The notes under the pieces: generated by a model | Seen by the model: only the letters and a program-made list of their open reading frames with translations | Told to the model about the DNA's origin: nothing | Database searches by the model: none | Assembly: GCA_028641055.1 (NCBI GenBank) | Contig: CM054061.1 | Location: forward strand, 118,531,712-118,595,711 | Source of the DNA: Alopecurus myosuroides | Taxonomy: Eukaryota > Streptophyta > Magnoliopsida > Poales > Poaceae | Length of the DNA: 64,000 nucleotides | Direction: 5' to 3' | Program-made: the position numbers and the translations under genes | In this document: positions 36,201 to 46,274 of the stretch, in pieces | How positions within the stretch are numbered: position 1 is the stretch's first letter | How the letters are laid out: each line of letters starts with the position of its first letter

Positions 36201-36392
36201 GATCACTCGGCCAAAAAGAAGGAGGCAACTGCGAAGAGGGAGGCCGAGTTAAAATCAGGGCCATCCGCCTCTACACCGTCCGTCCTTCCACCTATCCGCC
36301 CTGGCGCGGTGAGTCCGGGTGGCTCTGCCAGGAAAGCTAAGCAGCAGGCCCAGGAGCAAGACCCGGAAGATCGCACTCAGGAGACCGAGTAG
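33214..36392 (+). CDS. Intact eight-exon antisense gene of Tat element Y
   Basis: Exons 33214-34143, 34224-34305, 34385-34506, 34600-34690, 34769-34820, 34905-35292, 35434-35635 and 35725-36392. All introns are GT-AG, the phases run 0/1/0/1/2/0/1, and no stop occurs before TAG at 36390, giving 844 residues. Exon 1 (310 aa) resembles the Transposase_28 'putative gypsy type transposon' family (WARSMVTKAKLEELVELGIL, LSESYLCTPPSLALFTELF, KHWQLSYFYCQD). Exons 2-6 are acidic and lysine-rich, nuclear-localisation-like low complexity. Exon 7 is a coiled coil. Exon 8 is a helical domain (AKARTLKTVLRTFFAGTKF) with a charged tail. Organisation parallels the X gene. It converges on minus-strand gag-protease. 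Role unknown; an intact frame in a young element suggests selection or recent origin. Confidence 0.85.
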
Positions 36393-37450
36393 GGTAATGA
36401 TGTCATAATACCTTAGTCACGTGGGGCCTTTTCATTTGAACTATTTATCCTGCCAATGGTGCGCCTGTGCACTTCTGATACCAATGCCATAACTTGTAAT
36501 GTACTTCTATTCGGTGACATATTTTTGCGGCTTTCCCTGCCTTTTGATAATCGTGCTATTTTGTCTGTTCTTTTGAACTTGTTCTTGATACCCAGCTTTC
36601 TTTTTAGCTCCCTTTGTAAGACTCGGTTTTTCCAAGACCAGGGGCTTTGATAAGTGAAATTTTCTTGAAGTCCCTAAAACTCGGATGGTAGGGCCGTTCG
36701 AACCTTGGTATCCAAGTAGTTTGTTTCTGTTTCGAAGTCCCCAGTCCCCATGACCCAAAGTACGAGCCATGGGGGCGTGGCCTTTCTCAGAGGACAAATT
36801 ATTTTTTACCAAGTCGAAACCCTAAGGCCACCCCGTGTAAGTACTGAAGTTATGCTTGATAGTCATTGAGTTTCCGGCTATCAGCCTTGTACTCTGCATA
36901 AACTTGTGGTTTAGATGACCCTTTTGACTATCTTATACTATAAGCCGGCTTTCGCGTGGATACCATGTTGTTACATCTATACGAAAACAGGGTCAGGCAA
37001 GTCCCATTGGGCTTCATGGCTGATTGTAATCATAAGCGAACAAATCATGCCACTTTTAGTGCGAGTCACATCGAGCTTAAGTAAGAAAAGTCAAGAAAAG
37101 TTGGCTTCTTTGCCCAGTCATAAGATTGCAGCCGTACTCGTTTGCGAGTAATCGGCCCTTACAACTTATAGCTATCTATGCCGGGTCATTCGGGTTAGTG
37201 GCTGGTTACCTGAGCAACCAACCCCCAAGACCTACATGCAATCGATGCTTTTGATGATATTGAATTATCGATGTCGCAGGGATACTACTTACTTGTAATC
37301 AGGGCGAAATGACATAGGACTTGATAACCATCTCTTTATTGATACTAGAAATTTTGGGTTAGCAGGCCGCCTCATTAAAAACCTTCCAGTCCCCTTAGGT
37401 ACCCTGGGTAGGAAAAGAGCGCGTCTGAAACCTGCCGCCCGTTACATTGT
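36393..37450. other. Convergent intergenic region of Y
   Basis: Lies between the stops of the antisense gene and of gag-protease, where RT, RNase H and integrase would be in a complete Tat element. I find no pol remnant beyond the RT stub ending at 37451. It probably serves as 3' UTR for both transcripts. Confidence 0.6.
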
Positions 37451-40400
37451 TTAGTTCTTCATAAGCACCGGTCCTGACCTGGCTTGACCAATGCACATCC
37501 TCCATATGTTGGACCTTTTTCTGATGAGTACCGGGTTTGCTAGCCAACCCGGGTGGGGTGTTCCCATGACTCGGCTGGTTGTAAGCGGCCATGTAGCTTC
37601 TTCCTTTACAGCGGGTCGCTTGGGGGAATCCTCCTCGATTAAGGCCACCATTTTAGCATCTTGCGTTACCTTGGATTTTGTTCTTTCACCTTCAGTACTC
37701 GGCCTTTTTGATGTGGCTCTATCCTCCGGGTCTGCTTGAGACCGGTAATGCTTGAGTTCTTCTTTTCTACAGGCCTGCTCGGCCATTGTTGCATCTCCTT
37801 CGTCGCATTCAGCTGCTATGTCTCGATTTCCATGTATGGTAATGGTCTTCTTGGGACCCGGGATTTTTAGCTGTAGATATACGTAACACGGCCTAGCCAT
37901 GAATTTGGCATAAGCCGGCCTTCCAAATAGCGCGTGATAGGGGCTGCACAATTTCACTACCTCAAAGGTGAGCCACTCAATTCGATCGTTATCCTTTGAC
38001 TCTCCAAAAGCTACCTCCAATGCGATTTTTCCCTCGGGGCATGCTGAATGACCCGGCACTATCCCATGAAAAACTGTTGAGCTTTTTTGCAGTTGAGATT
38101 CCTTGAGACCCATGCGTAGGAAGGTTTCCCAATACAGTATATTGATGCTGCTTCCACCATCCATTAAAACTTTTTTCAGTTCGTACCCGTTGACTTGCGG
38201 TGCAACTACTAGTGCCAAGACTCCTGGGTGTTCCACTCTTTCCGAGTGATCCCTTCTGCTCCATGTTACCTCCTGTTCTGACCATCTCAAGTATCTCGGG
38301 ACGGCTAACGAAACTGAGTTGACCGCTTGCTTCAGTATCTTTTTGTCCTTGTTAGAGCCTCCGGTGGTATGCACATGATATTGACCCAATTGTTTGGGGT
38401 TATCCTGGAAACCTCCTGCCCCCCCTTGGTTATTACTTTGATTTCCAGCCGCCGGGTTACCTGCCGGGGGTGGGCTGTTGCCCGGGTTTGCCCCTGGACC
38501 CGGTCCTCCTCCCCGTCCTGCACCTCGCATAGCTCTGTGCACTTCCTCATTTTTCCATCTTTGTAAATCGGCGCACTGTTCTAGGGAGTGGTTAGCTGGC
38601 CTGCCATTCCTGCTGTGCTTCGGACAAGCCATCCTGAATATGTCCCAATTGTTACCCGGCCTTGGTGGACCTTGATAATTTCCTCCATTGTGGTTACCTC
38701 CGTTGAAATTTCCTTCTGCTCTTGGCCTCGAAGACCCGGCTTCTGTGTTGGCGACAAACTCGGAGCCTCCTTCGAAAGGGCGCTTGTTCTGGCTATTTCC
38801 ATTGTTACCTGATGCTGATCCGTTGCCGGTTCTTCCATTACCGCTTGTGTTTGCTTTTGCCTTCTTGTCATCAGCTTCTTCTTCTGTAGTATCTGTAGCA
38901 GCGTGTTTGTTGCACGCATCCATCAATTCTCCCATTGTGACTTCCGAGGCATTTCGACTGGACTTCATGCGAGTTAACTTTTGCACTAAAGGTATATACT
39001 TGCATGTTTTTGCCATGGCCTGTAGTGCATCCTTGGGCTGGATATCCGTGGATGAGTGAAGTATCTCCATAACCCGGCGCACCCAACTGCACGCCGATTC
39101 TCCCTTCTTCTGAACGCATCGCTCTAGATCATCAATAGTGAATAATTTCCTGCAGGTCCCGTGAAAGTGTTTGACAAACGCGGTCTTCAATTCCTCCCAA
39201 GACTTAATCGATCCCTCTGGTAGATTGGTGAACCACAATTTTGCTGCTCCTTCCGACATCATCAGATACATGAACTTGGCTTGGAGGTTCTCGGACGCGT
39301 TGCGAATTGACATTGCCATCTCGTAACTGCTTAGCCATGTTTCGGGATCCATGGTTGGCTCATAATTCACTACTTTCCCTGGCTCTTTGAATTTTTCCGG
39401 GTAAGGTTCAGCTCTAATATTGTCCGAGAGACACTTGGGTCGCGCAAGAACGGTTGAAGCTGGCCTTGCTCTAGAAACGTGCGATGCCGCGGGGGGCGCG
39501 GCTGGGCGCGGTGCTGCGGGAGGTCCATGCGCTGCAGACCCGGCCGCGGCCCTCCGAGCCCTAGAACTGTCCATGACGGCCTGTGCTGCTGATGCTGCCT
39601 GAGCGCGGGGAGGAGGCGGCATTTGCTGCTGCTCTTCCCTCCGCCGCGCTGAACTTGTTTGGATATTCCCTTGCTGCTGACTGACGTATGGCGTCCCGTG
39701 CATACCGCTTCTGTGATCCGGGTAATTGGCTTGCTGTGCCACCGCAGTGTGCAACAGCTCGATGGCTTGCCGAGTCTTCTCTGCATGGGGCGACTCTCCC
39801 ACAGGGATTTGATTCAATGCGAGTGTCGCTGCATATACGTTGTCCATAGGATTGTTGTAGTGGCCGGCTGGTGTGCGGAATCGTGATGGTGGCGGCGGCA
39901 GTAAATCGTTGCCGGTTGTGACTCTAGTTTGTGGTGGGGGTTGGGGTAACCCGGTCCGTTCATTCGCCGGATGTGTCGCTGCTATCATCTGTTGGGGTGC
40001 GGTTCCTTGGTTCACCACTGGTATCGGCTGATCCTGAGGTGTAACGAATAAATTAGCCGGATTAATGACCCCGCCCGTTGCTGGTAACCTGGTGTGATGC
40101 CTTTGATGTATCCTGGACGTTTCCTCTCGAAGCCGGGTTTCCAACGCATCTAGCTCGCGCCGTCGTGTGGCCATCCCTTGCCTTTCTGCCTCTACCTGCC
40201 TTCTTTGCTGTTCCAGCGCACGACGCGCCACATCCAGATCCCTGACGCGTTCCGCTGCGTTCTCCGGAGTGATAACCGTCGCAAGAACCGTGGGGTCTAG
40301 AATCAGATTGTTATCGAATAGGGCCGGGTGGCGCGGGTTCGAAGGACCCGCCCCTGGTGTCCGGTTTTCTAAGAATCCGAACGTGTTTGCATGCAACTCC

Positions 40401-40987
40401 TCATCCGCTGCTCTGCTGGTTACTGACGCCGACTCTCCATCAACCCGGGTCAAGACCGGGTCTCCGTTAACCGCGCCCTGTTGCTGGGCCACTGCCTGAG
40501 CCGCCCCGACTGATGCCGCGGTTGTGTTTCCTTGGTTGGCCGCGGGGGCCGCATAGACTGCAACTCGGCGTACGATATCCGGTGCAAATTCGGGCTGTTC
40601 TTCCTCACCGTTCTCCTCATACCGGTTTTCCAGTAGGTCCAGGATAGACCCGGTGTCATCTTCTCCTTGGGCCCGGTCGCGTGGGGTCCATGCCGGCTCC
40701 TCCGGCTGTTCCCACTCCGCGATGGGTTCTTCTGCCGGATATGTTGTTCCAGTCGATTCTTCATCATTTGATCGGATAGACGTGGCTTTTCCTGGCATAG
40801 AATCAGATCCAACGTTGTCAGGGATCGAATTGGAAGCACATACCATACCGATGAAGACGCTGATCCGGCCGATCGTCACGACGGATCCGGTTTCGAGGTG
40901 ATCCGACTCTGGCCCCCAGCCGGAATCGTCCACCACCTTTTCTCCTTCGTGGTCGATGTAGATTTCACCGATGACAAGATTCTCCAT
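37451..40987 (-). CDS. Y Gag-protease polyprotein, intact, ending in an RT stub
   Basis: 1178 residues if the ATG at 40987 (MENLVIGEIYIDHEGE) is used. The frame is open further up to 41149, but that lies inside the LTR. About 180-400 is alanine/glutamine/proline-rich. The retrotransposon gag domain is about 525-700 (MDPETWLSSYEMAM, GAAKLWFTNLP, AFVKHFHGTCRK), then a Gly/Asn-rich linker. A short CPKHSRNGRPANHSLEQC element stands where a zinc knuckle would be. The retropepsin region near 940 has LMDGGSSINILY, in which the Tat form DGGSS replaces DTGA. At about 1147-1160, WLANPVLIRKRSNIWRMCI is the start of RT; then unrelated residues and the stop follow. It makes particles and processes Gag; pol must come in trans. 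Confidence 0.88.
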   Translation of the reverse strand: MENLVIGEIYIDHEGEKVVDDSGWGPESDHLETGSVVTIGRISVFIGMVCASNSIPDNVGSDSMPGKATSIRSNDEESTGTTYPAEEPIAEWEQPEEPAWTPRDRAQGEDDTGSILDLLENRYEENGEEEQPEFAPDIVRRVAVYAAPAANQGNTTAASVGAAQAVAQQQGAVNGDPVLTRVDGESASVTSRAADEELHANTFGFLENRTPGAGPSNPRHPALFDNNLILDPTVLATVITPENAAERVRDLDVARRALEQQRRQVEAERQGMATRRRELDALETRLREETSRIHQRHHTRLPATGGVINPANLFVTPQDQPIPVVNQGTAPQQMIAATHPANERTGLPQPPPQTRVTTGNDLLPPPPSRFRTPAGHYNNPMDNVYAATLALNQIPVGESPHAEKTRQAIELLHTAVAQQANYPDHRSGMHGTPYVSQQQGNIQTSSARRREEQQQMPPPPRAQAASAAQAVMDSSRARRAAAGSAAHGPPAAPRPAAPPAASHVSRARPASTVLARPKCLSDNIRAEPYPEKFKEPGKVVNYEPTMDPETWLSSYEMAMSIRNASENLQAKFMYLMMSEGAAKLWFTNLPEGSIKSWEELKTAFVKHFHGTCRKLFTIDDLERCVQKKGESACSWVRRVMEILHSSTDIQPKDALQAMAKTCKYIPLVQKLTRMKSSRNASEVTMGELMDACNKHAATDTTEEEADDKKAKANTSGNGRTGNGSASGNNGNSQNKRPFEGGSEFVANTEAGSSRPRAEGNFNGGNHNGGNYQGPPRPGNNWDIFRMACPKHSRNGRPANHSLEQCADLQRWKNEEVHRAMRGAGRGGGPGPGANPGNSPPPAGNPAAGNQSNNQGGAGGFQDNPKQLGQYHVHTTGGSNKDKKILKQAVNSVSLAVPRYLRWSEQEVTWSRRDHSERVEHPGVLALVVAPQVNGYELKKVLMDGGSSINILYWETFLRMGLKESQLQKSSTVFHGIVPGHSACPEGKIALEVAFGESKDNDRIEWLTFEVVKLCSPYHALFGRPAYAKFMARPCYVYLQLKIPGPKKTITIHGNRDIAAECDEGDATMAEQACRKEELKHYRSQADPEDRATSKRPSTEGERTKSKVTQDAKMVALIEEDSPKRPAVKEEATWPLTTSRVMGTPHPGWLANPVLIRKRSNIWRMCIGQARSGPVLMKN

Positions 40988-41030
40988 GCCCTTCCGAGCT
41001 TCTCCCGTGATGTAAACACCTTTGGACGCA

Positions 41031-41049
41031 GGCCCCACGGTGGGCGCCA
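41031..41049 (-). promoter_or_regulatory. PBS of element Y
   Basis: The minus strand reads TGGCGCCCACCGTGGGGCC, two bases from the 5' LTR end. This PBS form is common to Tat elements; I do not assign the tRNA with certainty. Confidence 0.8.
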
Positions 41050-41051
41050 AC

Positions 41052-41530
41052 TGTCGTGGGATAATCACGGCAGATGTTACCAGGGGTAACTGATCTAGGG
41101 GCAAGTCGACACTGGCGTTTGGGAGAGGGTTTAGCTCAAGGGAAAACATGGTGCAATTCGATCTGATAGCCGATAATCGAAGTCGCCGGATCTCTATTCT
41201 CGATATGATAACTCGATTAGGGTTTACACTGGATGCTCGATATCACGCGATATTGCTAGGGTTCTTAGATCTCTGTCTAAAACTATACCTGGGGGTCGGT
41301 TTATAAAGCACCCGTACCCCCTAGCTTATTCGGCAAGACACATCTCGGATCCTACCCGGATACAGCGCACTAACCATAACTTTCCTTTACAGTAACCCAT
41401 AATCCGGGTCATTGGGCCCACAGGCTTGGGCCTCCACAAGCTTCTTTATTCTTAGCCGAATCCTGCACATCGTCCTTCGGGCCGGGTTATTCCTCGGAGC
41501 TTGGCATACCGGGTTAGCATCCCCCTGTCA
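41052..41530 (-). mobile_element. Y 5' LTR
   Basis: 479 bp. It matches 31547-32025 except for two substitutions (tacAgcgc for tacGgcgc; acagTaac for acagGaac). Confidence 0.95.
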
Positions 41531-41535
41531 ACGCT
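41531..41535. repeat. Right TSD of element Y (acgct)
   Basis: Partner of 31542-31546. Confidence 0.92.
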
Positions 41536-42649
41536 GGTAAGTTGCATCGGTGTTCTTCAAGCCAAAAGGCATGGTTATGGAATAGTATGTTCCATACGGG
41601 GTTATGAAGGAAGTTTTTATTTGGTCTTCCTCCTTCATACGTATTTGATGGTATCCGGAATAAGCATCCAAAAAGCATAAAAGCTCAAAGCCAGCAGTGG
41701 CATCTATGATTTGATCAATTCGCGGTAACGCGAACCTATCCTTTGGACACAATTTGTTCAAGTCGATGTAATCTATACACATCCTAAGAACAATATTGTC
41801 TTTATTCGGGACTAATACTGGGTTTGCCGACCAGTCGGTATGTATAACTTACCGGATAAAATCAGCTGCTAAAAGCCGGATAATTTCCTTGCCAATAGCC
41901 TTCCGTCTTCTTCCATCGAAACGACGGAGACCTTGTTTGACGAGTTTTGATCCTGGAATTACTTTGAGTTGGTGCTCAGCAAGTTTCCTGGGCACACCTG
42001 GCATATCCGCAGGACACCAGGCGAAAATGTCCTAGTTCTCACGAAGGAACTTGATGAGCGTGGTTTCCTATTTGTCAGTCATCCCAGTCCCCACTATGAC
42101 AAACTTTGTCGGATCTTTGGGATCTAGGATAACCTGTCTTGTATTCTCTGAAGCTTTGAAACTATCTAACATCTTCCGGCTTTCTTTTCCTGTCGGCATT
42201 TCTGTCGGCGAAACTTCTTTAGCTAGCTCCTTCAATTCTTCCTTCGGAATCACCTGTTCGATGCAAAGGGTGTTTCCTTTCTCCAGCTCGTTCACCAATT
42301 TGTATTCTCCACTTATGGTGATTACTCCTCCTATTGGCCTTGGCATCTTTAGCTTGTTATAAATATAACATGATCTTTCCATGAATTTGGCGAAAGCCGG
42401 ACGTCCGAGTATTGTGTGATAAACACTTTCGAACGGCACCAACTCGAATGAGATCTTTTCCTGGCGGAAGTGTTCTCTTTTTCCAAAGGTTACGTCTAGG
42501 GAAATTTCTCCTAGGGATTGTGCTTGTCTGCCAGGGAAAATGCCATGAAAAAAAATGTTATTGTGTCTGAGCTGGGTCTCGGAAATGTGGAGCTGCTTCA
42601 ATGTATTCAAGTACATGATATTGATACTAGATCCTCCATCCATCAGCAC
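41536..42649 (-). pseudogene. X protease and N-terminal RT, broken
   Basis: The protease frame (42068-42649) carries LMDGGSSINIMY and TILGRPAFAKFME, closely parallel to Y's protease. After a stop at 42068, RT begins (about 41900) with the NPVLV.NKDN block, continues in the frame from 41782 with RMCIDYIDLNKLCPKD, LDAYSGYHQI and MPFGLKNTDATYQR, and is then cut by Y at 41535. The other half, with YVDD, lies at 31541 and below. An in-frame stop near 41850 precedes the catalytic region. Confidence 0.82.
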
Positions 42650-42852
42650 TCTTTTGAGCCTAGTGTTTTGAACAATAGGGCTTACGAGCAGAGCGTGCGT
42701 GTCGGGTTCTAGGATGTTTCCGGGATGATCTGACTGATCCTAGGTAATTGGCGTATTTGAATACTTCAAGTACTTTGGTGTTGGAGGCACAATTGCGTTG
42801 ATTTCTCGAAGTGTTCTTTTCGCCTGTTTCGCTGAGGGAGTTGCCAGGAAAG

Positions 42853-45610
42853 TTAGGTTACATTCTCCTTCAACTCTCGGGAATTTTGGCTCGCCCTTCC
42901 GCTGTTGTTCCTGGATTTTATCATCAGTATCCGATTCACTTTCTTCTTTTTAAGCTTCCGGCTTTGGCTTGTTGAATTTCCTCTTGGAATTCTTTTCCTT
43001 ATTCCCGGATCCTGTAGTGCCCTTGATGTGTTTGTTCGGGCGGCACTGCGCATTGGTATGGGTAGGCTTCCCAAATTGTGAATGGTGGACACAGTTTTCC
43101 GACTTTATCTTTTCCCACTCTTCTTTAGAATAGGAGATTGGTTTTGTGCTTCTTCCTTTCCATTTTCTACCATTCTCCTTCCCAAAGGTTAAGTTTACTT
43201 CTATGGGTTTTGACTGTGCTTATGGAGTAGCCTTCTTTTCAGAACGAGGTGTCTATTTATCCTGAGCCAAAGCATCAATATTTCCACCTCTCGCTCTGAT
43301 ATCATCTTCAGCCGCTGCGTGCTCATTGGCAGTGGTAAGCATAGATCCGAGATTTTTGTGCTCCTTTGAACCAACCATGAACGGTACGAGGTCGGGTTTC
43401 AGGCCGTTGATGAAAGCATGCATTCCTTGTACATCACTTACTCCAGAGCAACTATTCTTCATTGCTGTCCATCTTGAGATAAAGTTGACATACGACTCAT
43501 CCTCATATTGGACGCAACGGTTCAGCTGGTTTATACTCTTAGGACATTTGTACGTGCCCCGAAAGTGCTGAGCGAATACTTTCGCCATATCTTCCCAGCT
43601 GTCCACTGTCCTTAACGGTAACCCATTGATCTAATCTCTGGCTCCATCCAATAACATTAGGGGAAGAAATTTCATAGCCTCCAAATATGTCCCTTTGTTA
43701 ATCTGGATGACAGTATAGTAATCTGAAAGCCATGTATCTGGGTTTGTACTTCCGGTATAATTTTGGTAAGTTGGACCAACTTTGGCGAAGCCAGAATGTA
43801 GACCGATTCTTCGGATCCTGTCAGTGAAGCACTTAGGTCCAAAGTATAGATTGTCTCTTTCCGCCTTATCGACGTGAGCGAAATATCTGTCGGCTGAATG
43901 GACAGAAGGGGCTCTGCTCCTTTCTGGCCCATTGTTGCGCGAGTGCGCTCTTCCGGGATTATCCTTGTTTCGTCTGTTGTCGTGTCCTTCGGAATAAGGT
44001 GGAGTTCTACTCCTTGGCCTTTCTTTTTTACTAGGAGGAGTATGGGATCTCTCACGCCTATGAGGATTGTCATATCTTCTAGCTTTATCAGCTGGGCGTC
44101 TCAAAGGCGGCATTATTTTTCCGTCTTTCCGGTTTTGCTTCTCCCGTTCTTTGTAATCACGGGGATTATTTCCACCTTTCGGCAGATGGGATCCTTTCCT
44201 GGACGCTGCATCCTTATTGTCCGGGATTTTTTTCCTTCTTGGGATCTCCCTTCTTTTCCTTACAATCTCCCGAATCTCCAGGTTCAGCAGGTTCAGGTGC
44301 TCCATCAGCACATGTGGCAGTTTTTCATAGGGCTGAGTCATCATGCAACTTCCCTGATCTTGCATGTCATCGCCGTTGTTGCTGTAATGCCTTTCTTAGG
44401 AACGCATACACGCCCTGAAGTTTTTCGTCATTGAAGTACAAATCATCATTAAGGATGGTGAACACGGCCTCCGGTTTTGCAATTGGTGTCATTAACCTGG
44501 CTTTGCCAAGAAGGGTTTTCGAACCTCTTTCTTGCTCGCAGTTCATCCGGTTTTGCAATTCCGTGTAACCGCGTAGGTTTAATGCCAGATCTATTCCTTC
44601 TTTCGTATTCCTCTATCTCTTCCTGCTGCAACTTACTGTCAGCCTGGGTTTTCATGAGGTTTTGCCGAGTATGGAACAAATGTTGCTGCTGCTGTATAGC
44701 TTGTCTCCTGGTTTCCAGCACTTCCGTGGGCTCGTCTCGTCCCACTAGGTTTATATTAGATCAAGTTCGTCATGTTCTGACATTTTTGTAACGGGGACTT
44801 CTATCTTTTTCTTCTCCGCATGTTTGACTCCGCTTCCTCCTCCTACTTCCAGGTTTTGGTTTTCAATATCTGCCAACCTTTTCTTCTGGAGTTTATATTG
44901 GAGTTTCTTGGCAGTCTTCTTTTTCTTTTTGGAAGAAGGATGTTTCTTGCCAGGTTCTTCCTCTGTCAATTCTTTGACATCAGGGTAAGTTGGACTGGCT
45001 CCACCATCCTCTCTTTCCTCATCTGGCGGAGGTGTTTTAGGGTCTTCATCATCTTCGGCATCTGGGTTTTCTGTCGGCTTTGCCATAAGGACTTCATGAA
45101 AGATTCCCTGCAGATTTAACCTTTCTCTCGACAGCATCTTCATCTTCGGAATCTATGTCTTCAGATCCGGGTTCTGACTCCAATCTTGCTTCTATAGCAG
45201 CTAATACTGAGTCAGCTTCTGAGTTCATCATTTCATTGACAGGTGTCGGATCTTCCACTTGTTATGTGGGATGATGCTTTTCTGCTTCTTCCACGGTATT
45301 ATTTATTCCGTGTTGTCCGCGACCTCGGACTAATAAAGTGAGATTTGATTGTAGGTATCTCCGGAGAGGCGGCAAACTCAACACAGTTTTGGGGATTCGA
45401 GCAGAATCTGGTATCATAATTTTCCTCAATTGGGTATAGGGCGGGTGGGATAAATTTGCTTCCACCACAGAATCCCATTGCCTCTGCTGTTAATCCGATA
45501 AAAATATTTGCAGATCCAATCAGTAAAATGGAGGCACTTACCAGGTGATTCCGTGCTGGCATGTACGATGCGTTGTCGAGGAAGCGCCCGGTGTTACCGT
45601 CGACTTTCAA
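42853..45610 (-). pseudogene. X Gag, degenerate
   Basis: The N-terminal part is scattered over several frames (45262-45610, 44751-45143, 44449-44745), acidic and lysine-rich with a long K run. The core is open at 43631-44365 and 43253-43606, separated only by a TAG at 43631-43633 that probably replaces TGG. It holds the gag signatures STNPDTWLSDYYTVIQI, MKFLPLMLLDGARD, MAKVFAQHFRGTYK and FINGLKPDLVPFM, with an Arg/Ser/Pro-rich basic region before them. The C-terminus decays by 42853. It would form the capsid of X. Confidence 0.78.
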
Positions 45611-45681
45611 GCTTCCGACAGTTATTGTACTGCCAATTCCGCCAAGTATCCCCGATCAAAACGTAACTCCTGACGCCGCTG

Positions 45682-45700
45682 GCCCCACGGTGGGCTCCAA
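45682..45700 (-). promoter_or_regulatory. PBS of element X
   Basis: The minus strand reads TGGAGCCCACCGTGGGGCC, one base different from Y's PBS (TGGCGCC...), and is likewise two bases from the LTR. Confidence 0.8.
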
Positions 45701-45702
45701 CT

Positions 45703-46247
45703 GTCGAGACATCGTAGTAGATTTCATAGACGGGGGTGCCATGAGCCTACTGGTAGAACTGTGGGGGGACTTGGTAGTACGACAAACGAGAACACCAAGT
45801 TTACCCAGGTTCGGTACGACGCAACTAGGCGGCATTCCTACTCCTACAATCTCACTAAATCAGGGTTGAAGTCTGAAGTATACAAAGTACAATGTGGGTA
45901 TGGTTTCGCTGACTCGGCGAGGATCAACTTCTCGGCGTGTTGTCTTCTAGCTAATTGTTGTCTATTTCGTTGCTCCTTTCTGGCTTTATATAGATAGTCA
46001 GATTAGGGCTTACAGAAAGGAAACCTAGAAGACTAGAAAAAGTTTCTAACTTGGAAAGTACGGAATCCGTCTTCTCCTCCAAGCCTCACCACTTTGAGTC
46101 GTGGTCCGAGTTCTTTTAGAATCCGGCTTCCTGCGCATCAGCTTACTGGACCGCCTAATGGACTATGATCCATTACCTACAGGCCACCCTGGTAATCCGG
46201 CTCTTAGGCCAATGACGGACATACACCTAATCAGTATATATCCGACA
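45703..46247 (-). mobile_element. X 5' LTR
   Basis: 545 bp, tgtcgagaca...tccgaca on the plus strand, matching 16797-16897 plus 24127-24571 with many substitutions. Minus-strand TATA box at forward 45985-45992. Confidence 0.9.
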
Positions 46248-46274
46248 CGTATGGTGTGGAAAATAGTAGGAAAA
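46248..46274 (-). mobile_element. Z LTR, 27-bp middle piece between X and the Helitron
   Basis: Begins with the right cgtat TSD of X (46248-46252) and continues the Athila LTR (gtgtggaaaatag). The last A at 46274 is the host base 5' of the Helitron. Confidence 0.75.

Larger units (their letters stand above)
31547..41530 (-). mobile_element. Young non-autonomous Tat-type element Y (gag-protease plus antisense gene)
   Basis: Complete element with two 479-bp LTRs (31547-32025 and 41052-41530) that differ at only two positions by eye, a 5-bp TSD and a PBS at 41031-41049. On the minus strand it encodes only Gag and protease, with a stub of RT. RT, RNase H and integrase are absent. On the plus strand it carries an intact spliced gene. 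It must borrow pol from a relative. Its insertion in X's RT dates it after X. Confidence 0.93.
16797..46247 (-). mobile_element. Tat-type Ty3/gypsy element X with antisense gene (interrupted by a LINE and by Y)
   Basis: Two LTRs of about 545 bp (16797-16897 plus 24127-24571; 45703-46247), TSD cgtat, and a PBS at 45682-45700. On the minus strand the order is gag, protease, RT, RNase H, second RNase H-like domain, integrase, then an oppositely oriented spliced gene before the 3' LTR. That order is characteristic of the Tat lineage. Pol is full of stops and frameshifts, and the LTRs differ at many positions. X is therefore old compared with Y, which it hosts. Confidence 0.85.

Noticed and set aside
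40988..41149. Upstream extension of the Y gag-protease frame by 54 codons
   Set aside because: It crosses the PBS and enters the 5' LTR. The Met at 40987, just after the PBS, is the better start.
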